From contig NW_008707002.1 of NCBI RefSeq assembly GCF_000327385.1, positions 121,729 through 185,728 of the forward strand: 64,000 bases of DNA. The letters are read 5' to 3'. Shown in pieces: positions 13,901 to 25,900 of the stretch (the first letter of the stretch is position 1; every line of letters begins with the position of its first letter). The DNA comes from Lottia gigantea (Eukaryota; Mollusca; Gastropoda; Lottiidae). A model generated the notes under the pieces. That model saw nothing but the letters and a program-made list of their open reading frames with translations, did no database searches and had not been told where the DNA came from. The position numbers and the translations under genes were made by a program.

Positions 13901-16900
13901 ATAAAAATTAAAAACATTTCACCAATTCTATTAGCCTACTTATTTTAGTGAAAACATCAAACATTGATTTCAGTATAAAACAGCAGGCTAATGTCCTTTA
14001 AACTCCTTTATATTACAGTTTCATACTTTCAGAGTATAGCCCTTTATAGACCACCCTTTTAACAAGAAGTACAAGACAGGCTATTTCAATCTTACCATTT
14101 ACAAAGACAACTCTTTAATATTTAATCATACCATAGGTCAGATTATTAAAAAGGGATACTCGTTATAAATATAGTAGTGTCAATACGATTGGCCCACGCC
14201 TCACCCCTTAAACATGTATCAATGCGTTTAATTGGTCGTCACCACGCGTTCCAAATTTCAGCGTTTATTTTTCATTGTTCAAAATCCACGCGAATTCATT
14301 TATGAAGAAAACAAACAAGTAACGGTATATTGAAGTTAATAATAGTAAAGTATTTATATTGACCAAATATAGTAGTGAGATATATAGTTGTGATACAATG
14401 TATAAATATATTATCCACCCTGATTATCATATTAACCCTATAGTTGTTATCATATACCTTAGTTAATCTAATAAACTCATAGTGGAGAGGATTTGAACCC
14501 ATGGCGCTATGATTATCATATTAACCCTATAGTTGTTATCATATACCTTAGTTAATTTAATAAACTCATAGTGGAGAGGATTTGAACCCATGGCGCTATG
14601 ATTATCATATTAACCCTATAGTTGTATCGTATACCTTAGTTAATCTAATAAACTCATAGTGGAGAGGATTTGAACCAATGGCGCTATGATTATCATATTA
14701 ACTCTATAGTTGTTATGATATACCTTAGTTAGTCTAATAAACGCTAGCTATTTCAATTTTACTTTAACCATGAGCCAGTGCCTACCATTGGAAAGTTAGT
14801 GCCTACCATTGGAAAGTTAGTGCCTACCATTGGAAAGTTAGTGCCTACCATTGGAAAGTTGGTGCCTACCATTGGAAAGTTGGTGACTACCATTGGAAAG
14901 TTGGTGTCTACCATTGGAAAGTTAGTGCCTACCATTGGAAAGTTGGTGCCTACCATTGGAAAGTTAGTGCCTACCATTGGAAAGTTAGTGCCTCACAAAC
15001 ACAGTTTATTGAGTGGTTTCAATATATGTTTTAACCACTCTACCTATTTTATTCTAACCCTGTATCTAAGCTGGTCTATAGAAGTAAATTATGTTTCACT
15101 ACGTCTAACCTGAGAAGATTATCAGTATTATTATGGTAACTACGGTAGAGGATTATCACAGACTGTATTTAAATAAATCCACCCAATTCAGTCAGAATAT
15201 AATGTCTATTTCTACAAGTTAGTAATATTTATATCAACTACAAAATAACTTTTTATTTTCAAAGTTTTTTAATTAGTAAATGATGTTGAACCAACTTTAT
15301 AACTTTCTTGTGGTAATTTGTAGGTGGAAACTTTGTTAGTAGTTGTGTAAAGTTTATTCTATCTTATATGACTAAAGTTGCAATAAGAGTTGTTGCCCCT
15401 TTCTATCCCCACCCCCCAAAACACCATGAAGAAAGTTGTCTTACCTGTATGAGATCTAACATGAATCTGTAGAGCACTGTCACTCCCAAATACTTTATGA
15501 CAAAAACGACATTTATGTTTAAAAAACGGATCATCACTTGCATACTGAGCTCTTTCCAAAACTGAAATAATAAAAATATAGAATTTATAATATTACTCCT
15601 GTTTACACCCTCTAGGTTGTTCTGACTTTTAAATTGAAATAGATAAACATAAAAATAAGAATTCTGCAAGAAATATTTTATAGTATTCTGTATTTGCATC
15701 ATAAAAAACATGTCTCTGTGTTTAATTATCATGTCTCTGTGTTTAATATCATGTCTCTGTGTTTATATCATGTCTCTGTGTTTATATCATGTCTCTGTGT
15801 TTAATATCATGTCTCTGTGTTTAATATCATGTCTCTGTGTTTAATATCATGTCTCTGTGTTTAATTATCATGTCTCTGTGTTTAATATCATGTCTCTGTG
15901 TTTAATTATCATATCTCTGTGTTTAATATCATGTCTCTGTGTTTAATTATCATGTCTCTGTGTTTAATATCATGTCTCTGTGTTTAAATATCATGTCTCT
16001 GTGTTTAATTATCATGTCTCTGTGTTTAATTATCATGTCTCTGTGTTTAATTATCATGTCTCTATCTACTGGAGAATATGTGTTTTTTCTGCATATTATA
16101 TAAAATTATGTAATGTACAGTTATTCTAGAAGTTCTAATTATTGAAATAGATATAACTTGTAAAGAATCAAAAAAATCTAAAAATGTCAGAAATTTAAGA
16201 ATTTTCAAACTCATAATTTCATATCAAATTTCTCCAGAAAGAAAACTGAGTTAAAATATGAGAAATTGATGAAAAAATGGCGAGGAATTTGACAATTCAA
16301 TAAAATAAATTTGATTGATGATAAAAAAATGAAATTATTAAGTTAAAAAATGTTGTGTATTAATTATTTCCTCGTTAAGTTTGGTCTCTAACGACTTGTC
16401 AGAGATGATAATTGCCAAGACTAGTGTTCTCAGATCATTTTCAGTCTGACTGTTTCAGGGTTTCTGATGGCCGGAAATGTCTGACTGGTGATATCAAAAT
16501 GACTGATGTTACATCTCTGAAACCCGGACTGAAAGAAGATAGGATTTTGAGGATATTGAACCCCAGAACCTTTTCTGTTAATTTTGTCTCGTGAAGCCTC
16601 TCCCTCTATCCCCCACCCCCTTTCCCCTACCCCTCTTCCCTCTCTATTAATCACTAACAATACTAGTTGGCGCTGGGTGTGGGCTGGTCTGACTGACAAC
16701 CGAGAACAGCTGGTAGAATCGCGTGGAATCAACAGACTAAAGAAATCAGATCAAACTTCTCCAGTTTTTACATCAAATTCTTAGATTGCTATTTTATTAA
16801 CATAACTTACTATATTTTTAACAGATGGTAATTTCTATATTTTTACAACTTTTTTATTTTTTATTTCATTTATTTGATCATTTTCTTTCTTATCTTTGTT

Positions 16901-19900
16901 TTTTTTTTAAAGTTTTTTGTTAAAGCAGATATATTTTGATTACAAATTTGTAATAATTGATTTGGCCTGGAATGACAGATTGATCTTAGGTCTTTGGGGC
17001 AGCTTACTCTTCCACAGCACCAAATTGGGACCTTCCATCTTTTATAGCTACAGGCTCAATTCTGTACTTTCTGGACTTTGTATGTCAACTGATTTTGATT
17101 TTCTGATTAATTATTGGAACCTATTTATTGATATAAAACCAATTCACAAGTAAGTTAAAGAAAAGGCTATTGAAATGTAATATCTAAACATAAAAAACAT
17201 GGCTTTCATCTGACAAATATCATTTCTCTGGTACAGAAATATCTCGTTTTTAAAAACAACTCCATCCTTTCTTCAATTCTGGCAAAATATCCAAAAATAA
17301 TAAACGTTATGTTTGGGAGAAAGTCGTTAAGAAGAAGGAGGATGTATAAACAATGTTAAAAGATTCGTTAATTATGTCAATCATTTCATTCTTCATCTTC
17401 ATTCTCATCTCTGTTCAACAATCTCAGAATTCGCTTGTCCCTACCCCTCCATAACCTTCCCAACTCCCTCTGTTACAGTCCCCCATCCCTCCATAACCTT
17501 CCCAACTCCCCCTGTTACAGTCCCCTCCCCCTCAATTAGAATTATTGTCACCCAGATGTTTAACGTGCTGAGTTAACTTATAGAAGTGTCAACAATAAAA
17601 ACTAAATACAGAGTCTGATTGCGTCTTAAACACCTTATACCACCCCCTGGGGCAGTCGGACAAAAGAATTCTGTTTAATTTAGAAAGTTTATTAAATAAA
17701 GCTAATCTAATTTTTATCATTGTTGATTTGAAAGTTTGTAATAATTTTATTTCTATTGTTTCATCATGGAGAAACTTGACTCTAAATTTGGGAGTTGACT
17801 TTCTTCCAACTTGGGAATTGAAATTAATGATTATATTAAAGTCAAGAAGATTTGCCAAGGACTTGAAGAAAGTGTTATATATTACATCAAAAATTCAACA
17901 TTTTGTTATAAATTTCTTCTTTCTATTTCAACCCAGAAATCAACAAAATAAATAAATTTCATAATAATTCTAGACATAAGAAATTATCATGAAAGAATAA
18001 AATTTGGGTAATTATTGGTAGACAAGACCATGGTGAACAATTAAAGATATTATTAATAATTAAAGATTGGCAACAAAATTACACTTTGTCAAAATGGTCG
18101 TTAAATTAAGAAAAGTCAAATTTTAACGACTTTTCGCGATATTAATTAAAGATCCCAGAAGTCTCGTATCAGTGAAATATTCGACAGAAATTAAAGTGTT
18201 TATGTCACAGAAATGATGAAAGAGACTTTTATTTTAATCAATTTGACAAAAGGTCGGAGGTCACCACTTTAAACAAAGGAACATTAAGATGAAATTTGAG
18301 CCTTTAATAAGAAAGAGTTTTATCCAGGGGAGGTAATCTTATCAATGGTTCGTTGTTAACTTATCTTTATTTTCTCGCTGGGCACCAATTAAATCCCACA
18401 AGGCTCTGAATTGATAATATTAGATTTTAAATTGCCCAGATATTGGTGATGAGAATTCTCACCCTCCAGGCAATTTGGAATGAAATTTTAAGGTTTCCAG
18501 AAGAAGGTCATTCTAAAAGTTTTCTCGATCATTTGGAGGATTGAATTTATTAATTCATGGTGCACAGAATAAATGTCTCTTTTTGTTACAAAAGCATATA
18601 CAGAGGCATCAAAAATTAATTTAATTTATGCTTCACATTATCTACAAGAGAAAAACAAATCTTTAATTGATAAAAAATAAATATTTTGAAATGGTTGAAG
18701 ATTAATAACTATGTTATATTGATATTAAATGAATTGTTATAAAAACAAAATAACTATTTAACTTCATCATGATAAAATATATCTTCTGTCAAAATTAATA
18801 AATGCCAAAACTTATTTTAAATGATAATGTAGCAATTACGGCCAAAAATAACCATAATCTGGCGGTCAAGAAATGGTTTTAATCAGCAATCTGAGAGTCC
18901 TGCCACCCAGGCACTGACCAGAACCTAAATCTACATTTAGAAACATTAAAACTTGATATTAACTGATAAACAGCTCTGTGATAAATAATGTAAGGGAAAC
19001 ATCTTGATGGTTATAGACTTCAATAAATTTACTGTCATTTTTATCAAAATTATTTTTCAAGTGACCATCCCAGTGAGATCTGAAGTTGGTAATTATCAAA
19101 ACTGTGTTTAAAGTTGTCATACCAGATAGATTTGATGTCAGAAATATTCAGAATAATTATGTTTAAAGCCATCATCCCAGTTATAATGAAATTAAAACTT
19201 GAAAATATCTAAATGCTAACAAGGTCAAATTGGCTGAAAATTCGGACAAACAAATTAGACAAGATTTATACCAAGAGCTGAAAGATTAATTTAAAATATT
19301 TTTATGAATAATATGGGAAGGTTTTGACCAAAAAAATGTCAAATAGAGGACTGTCATTATTCTTGGTAAGAAGCCTATATTACTGGACATCTGTGGTGGG
19401 TATGAGTAGAGTAGATTTTGATAAATGTGACCCCTTATCCTACAACAACATCAAAATAAACTAACAAACAATGTCTTTTATTTCTCTTATTCATAGAAAT
19501 ATCTCTTAGTCAATTCAAAAAGTGGCCATACTTCAAAATAAAACGACAAATTAGCATGCATTAAAGACAGAAATATTCCATGGTCAAATTTCTACTGTAG
19601 TTCAATAATTGTGCACTTAATGAAACCTAAAACCAAGTATTATTATTCTGAAATATTTCTTTTTGAACCAAAGATATAATCCTTACAACCTGACCTAGAA
19701 CATGTTTAAAAACTTGGACTAGACAATAGTAACAACTCCTGCGTCAAGTTTCTGTATCATCTCCGATATTTCTCATTGGAATAAAAATCTCTAATTCTGG
19801 GTAATGAAAAGATTATTTTGAGTAAAATTATAGAAACAAATATCTTAACGATTTCCATTAAGACGTGAAAACTGAGAAAATTCGCAAAACCATTTGTTAA

Positions 19901-22900
19901 ATTCTGTATTCAGTATTGACTCAAACCTAATATCAGGGAATTGGGCGCTGCCTAATCCGTATTTTTAATGTGGAACCAGACACAATTCCATTCTAAGTAC
20001 ATCATCAATAATATTTGTTAGAAATTATTCGGTTATTATATTCACAAGACGATGCGATAAACCCCTGGTTGTCCAGCTCACAGAATTCCTTTCATCCTCC
20101 TTTTATCCTGGTAATCCCCAACTCAATATGAAATAAACGCCACAACATAGCTCGTAAAAACCCGTTAATTTCATATCTTAGTTATGGAGTTGATCATCTC
20201 TTTGTACTTTGTTTTTCTTTTTATCAGTTTATTTTTCTTCAGTCCACTATAATTATACAAATGTTTGATTTCAGAATAAATTCCTAATTTTTGAAGCTTT
20301 TTTTTCTCCAATTTTCTGATTGCTATGAAATTAGAAATTTTTGTTTGAGTTTTAGATCATGAATTTCAAATCCTGAAATATCTTTGAAGTTGTTTGTATT
20401 TTTGATCTTCTAATTTTCTGATGAAGGAATTTTTGTGTGAAGTTTTTTATTCCGAGTTTCAGTCTGTTTGAATCTGTTTTATTTTTATCACAGGTCCTTC
20501 TTGCTTCCTACTAGAAACCCAGAATTTTTGAAGAAATCTTTAATTAGTAATAGTTATATCTATATATATCTATTATAGTTGGTAATTATGTCTAAATTTG
20601 ATTATTGCTGATGGATAAGCATGACCTTTCACAGATTATGTTTTAAAATTCATTGTTTAGATTAAATTACTAATCTTAAAACATTTCATCTTTCTCTGTC
20701 ATTTTAAAAAACATTTCCTTCGTTTGTTTGAGTTGGACTAAAATTCCTCCAGGCTGGAACCAAATCACAAAATCTCTATGGATTATTGGGAATTTCCGAA
20801 TTTTGACGGAACAACGGAATGTAAATCGTGTAATTATGAGTGAGAGAATGTTAGGGGAATATAATGAAGATATTTTATGTGTGGAAGACGGCGCGGACTA
20901 TACGATACTGAAACCAAAACCATACTTCATGTCATTCTGATAATTTACAACTTCACTCATCATCAACGATGCTTATCTCATATTGACAAGTAATATCGGT
21001 AATTATGCCTCACATTATTCAGACGGCAATATTCACAATTTCTTCAAGTGTCGAGAATTTCTCAATATCGCGATAATCGTGTAAGCATTATTCAAGTCAT
21101 GCAGATGGTTTTTACGGAATTGAAATATGGCGGTTAGAGAAATGACAAGAGATATCATGTATCAAGAAAATAAATCTATAATCAGACGTACAATATTCCT
21201 GAAATTAATCAAAAATAACGGCACCGTTATCACCAGGCAATTATGACGACAAGCCACTTCAACACTCTTCAGTTTAAGGAGGAAGATAAGGTGAAATGAT
21301 ATTCAGATATCGAGCCATAAAACCATTTCATTTCGTTCTGATTTTTATTGAGTACTAGTCTAGTAGTGTGACCATGTGACCAGTATGATTCTCCTCCGTT
21401 TTAAACGATTTGTAATTCAAAATATTTCAATTATTTCAAGTTGAGTTTTAATACTGTAGAATATTAGGTGCATTAAAAAATGCCGTGTGGATTTTGGTAC
21501 TTATAAATTTTGAAAAAAACTTCATTGTTTCTGGATGTCAAGTACTAGAATCTAATATATTCCAGACTGTATAACCAAACTGAAATTGATTTTCACAGTT
21601 GGAATGAATAATGATTTTGATTATATAATATAATATTAAAGGATGTTAGATTGATAAACTCAGTAGAAGAGAGGTATCATGTTGATTATATATAATATAA
21701 CATGTAATAGAATTGAAATATAAAGATGAGTTATATTCCCTTGTCGCTGATATCACCATCTTACATTTCATGACTTCATAATTAATGTGAACAAATGTTC
21801 GTTAAGATTTACATCGTCTAATTAATTTCAAATTTTAATTAACAAGTGATATCTTTGACCTTGTGATCGTGTAGAGGTCAGACGAATAATAAAATAGTTA
21901 TTTAGAAATTAACATCTTGGGGTGGGGTAGGGAGGATAGTTTTAATCCTTGCTTAGAGTATATACCTTTATTTTCAAATTAACTCTCCTCTACCCCAGGT
22001 CCAGACAATCAACAATATTATTTTTACATCCTACTCTCCAATCAGACTGAAGACTTTTGAACACAGAGTAACTGTTACTGTAGTAATCTTGATCATAATA
22101 ATGGAATCAATCCTGAAAGTGGCGCCAATATTTCATTTCTTATCACCATAGTGATTGACATGTTACGTCATTACTCCCAACTGATTTCTGGGTAATAAAA
22201 ACTTTTTATTTCTTCAACCATCTTGAAATTGGTCGTAAATACAAGATGGTGGCCAGTTGGTCAGAAGACAGCTAGCGTTAATTAGGGTCTGTAAATAATT
22301 AATTGGAACTGAGGTCAAAGGGGTCAAATCTGGTCAAAGACAATTACCAAGAATATTTTTCAGCCTTTTGTTTTTATTTTGAGGGGTGAATATTTAATGA
22401 AGATCAAATATTAATCAAATCTCTAGATCCTAGGGTCAATATCACCATTCTGTTATTTCTAAACTATTTCTGAGAGAGACAAGTTATATCCTAGACTTTG
22501 TTTTTCAGTATTTTGGGGCATTTAATGCAAATAGAATAATACATAGTTTTGAGAAGTTTTTGGCTTCATCACAATTTATATACAGCTTCACAAAATATAT
22601 AGTCAGTACCTAGATCAGCTGGATCTTTGTTACACAAACTGATACAATGTTGCAGACTTCAAGTCATAGCTCTAGGGTGGGTCACAAGAAAGAGGGGGAG
22701 GAGGGGAGGGGGTCTAATAGTTACATTACAACCCTCAAAATAAACACCTGGCTCATTAAATACTATTTAATTCATTGAAACAGGGGGTTGATAATCAGGA
22801 TAATATTATCTAGATAAATATCATTATCCCTAGGGTCAGGATAACAAGGGCATTGAATTGAGAAAATATTACCAAAATAAATAATCATTAACTTTGTAAA

Positions 22901-25900
22901 GACTCTAAATTTTGATGTTAATTTGTTTTAAATTAGATTTATTCTACATACATAGTTATACAAAGTAGACTTGAGTTGATGATGGGAAAAAAATAAACAT
23001 TATTAAATACAAGAAGGGCACAATGATCAAAATAAATAATATTAGCTATGTGAACCCTCTAAAAGAGATACAAGAAAAGGCTAATAAATAAAATAAATAA
23101 TATTAGCCTAGTGAACTCTCTAGAATAGAAATGAGAAGTATCAATATCTGTGAAAGTGTGAGAGTAATATTTATATAATTCAACATTGACCCTGAGTTTA
23201 TTAATCTTAGCCTCTATTTGATTATTTATATCACAGTTAAGAGTTGATGGCCCTCGTGTCCCGGAGGGGGTCTCAATATGGCTGTCTCGTCCTTCGGGAG
23301 CAGGTTATATTCCATATTGGAAGCAGGTGTCAAGAAGCAGCCTCTCTTTGATTGTTTCCGCCTGTAAATTATTGCCTCTGGCCTCTCAACACTGAGATGA
23401 TGCCATATTTTCAAATTATACACAAATAATACACATTAGCGTCCAACGTGTGATTCCATGGTGACAAATTTCAGGATAATGAGGAATCATATTTCCTGCG
23501 AAATAATAAAATTTTCTACTTGACTTTCTCTCAAATTATACAGCTTTCTTTCTCTCGGCCATCTTTCTATCAATATTATATTAATCCTAGCCATATCAAT
23601 ATCATTTTAATTTTTAAAAACTTATTGCGTTAATACATTCCTTAATTATTTTTACATCTTCTTCCTTACAGTATTTTTAGTAATTAGTTTAATTTGGAAT
23701 AAGATTTTTACATGAATTCTCTAAAATAGACTAACATTGTTCTTTTCATTGTCAAATCAAATCAATTCATCGTCAAATCAAGTGTCATACCAGAAACATC
23801 AAAATATTCCACACCTTCCATATCATAGTCATAACTCCATCAGACCTCTAATGCACGTCTAATTACCCAGCATTCCTAGCTGTCAGATTTAAAAACAGTT
23901 GGGGTGTGGCGTAAATTATTTCATTAAAACTAGAATGTAAGTTATGATACACAATACCCAATATATTCTACTCGGCACCATGAAATCCGCTGGCACAAGT
24001 TGAAAATTTAGAAAAACTAAATTTGAGAATATTTTGACTAGTAAAAATGCTGTTAATTATCAGGCTGATTATTGGCGTTATATAAACTGAGAGTTGATTT
24101 AATTTTACGATAACTAGCAATCTCCAGATCAAACCACGGCAAACAGATCTTAAAATAACAACGAATCTCATCACATGATCAGCTCTACACCTGTTCCACG
24201 CCAAAACTCTCCACTTATTATTCTTAATGGAAAACTTCTCTCAAATATAATATCTCCAAATCTTTCCAAAATAACAGTCTTTATTATTTACTGCCGAGCT
24301 TTTACCACTGCGAGACTGTTAAAAGTCAAAGCATGATGGTATATTTAGTAAATAATCTACAAGTTTTAACGTCTCCGCTATTTTCTTTTCATAAAAATCA
24401 AGTCACAATATCCCCAAGTTACATTCAATGTTTTTACTCTGTATCTAAACTTCTATTAACAATTATAACAACAATTTTAATACTGGTGGCAATTTGTCTT
24501 GATGAGGGTGGAACAACTTTTATATCTACATTCAAATATAGTTCATATATCATAACACAATTTTACATTAACCAGTTGGCAAGGGACCTTCTTAAAACTA
24601 GCTGTCCTGATGAGGATTTTATATCTGAAACCTGTGTTTTCAGCATGGAAAAACAATAAGTAGGTTTTGTTCATAAAATTAAAAAAAATGGTTTGGTCTA
24701 ATCAGGTGACTGTAATACTGAAAATATCTCTAGTTAAGCTTTCACACATTCACCTCAAGATATGAACTAGATATTACTGGACAATCAAATAAAATAAACT
24801 TTCTCAGGGAATCAAAATTTGAAATCTTCGACATCGTCAAGACGTTTTAACACCTTCCAGTACAATATCAATTATAGAATTGTACCAAGTCTTTATTTGA
24901 AATTAGAAAATCTCCAATATTAAATATTTATATTCTGGCACTAAGATATTACTCTGGCAACACGATTTCTCGCTAAAACTTCATTTAATTTTTCACGACT
25001 GTATTCTGCTCCATTTCATTTTAACTTGGTAGAAAACAGCTGACCTTGATCTCTGTAAACTTAAATATCATTCTTATTTACTTACGATACACTTACTGTT
25101 ATTAAAAATATTATTAGGTTTTTAAAAAAAAAGATTTAAAAAAATCAATGATATCTCTGTACAATAGGAAAAATGAAATGAAATGAAATGGAGTTTTACA
25201 TCCTACTGTACAATAGGTATAATCAGAGTAGTTGTTACACGCACAATTTGATCAGATCCTAGAAAACTATCATAGTCTAATTTCGTCCAAACTTAACTTT
25301 TGTGGGTCCAGTTTTCTAATGTCATTTCTCCTAAAGACTTGAGTAATGTCAAATATAGAGATTGTTTAAGAAATCTATATGATATGATTTTACCAGGATT
25401 TAAAGATGAATAATTTATACGAGAGGAAATAACGCTCCAGTTTCTGAGTTCTTATCTCATACAGAAATAAATCGTTAAAATATAACAGAAAATAACTGAA
25501 AATCATACAAAATACAGAAAAACGACAGTAGATAAGAAAAATATTGACAAATGAATGAATTATGGGGAAATCATTCATCATTTCTACTATCTCTCTCTCC
25601 ATCTCAGATGAAATGATGAAATGAAAAGGTTGCAGCATTAATTTCCGTAGATATTTTATATTATAATTCTATTTTTAAAATTATCAAAGTTTTTTTGTAT
25701 ATTAAGAAAAATTATCGTAGATTATCAGAAAATAGTAAAAGGTTACTTTGGTAATTTCCTCAAAAATTTACTTTTTCATAGGAGAACTATTGAAATTGAT
25801 TGAAGCTCATCTCATGCTGCTGAAACATGTTTTAGATACACAATCTTCATCAGGATGCTCAGTTTTTCTTGTAGACCTAGATTAATTTGATTACTGTAAT

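Larger units (their letters stand above)
3194..15444 (-). other. SALL intron 3 (12,251 bp, phase 1)
   Basis: AT-rich non-coding sequence with many A/T homopolymer runs and no convincing ORF. Recognisable contents: a complex segment at 4005-4215, a CG-rich hairpin at 4769-4810, a somewhat complex block at 6400-6770 containing the palindrome ATTAACGTTAAT (6471-6482), one dispersed-motif copy near 9918-9945, a short hairpin at 13672-13705, a GC-raised block at 14140-14300, and two tandem arrays at 14421-14743 and 14777-14993. In 4830-6400, 6800-9900 and 9950-13650 I see only AT-rich unique sequence with scattered short copies of a CTCTAG-containing motif (for example 7530, 7667, 8796). Confidence 0.9.

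Noticed and set aside
14759-15113. Long ORFs on both strands (VGTNFPM-type and VPTIGKL-type repeats)
   Set aside because: They are frame-open readings of the 21-bp array (seven codons per unit) on both strands, with no start context, splice sites or domain.
20728-20940. 70-codon plus-strand ORF as a nested gene
   Set aside because: The sequence looks protein-like by eye but has no recognisable motif, and the surrounding 600 bp is equally complex without coding pattern. Treated as part of a candidate regulatory block.
23226-23423. 65-codon minus-strand ORF as an extra SALL exon
   Set aside because: No acceptor/donor pair in phase 1 was evident and there is no similarity to SALL. Kept only as a GC-raised block.
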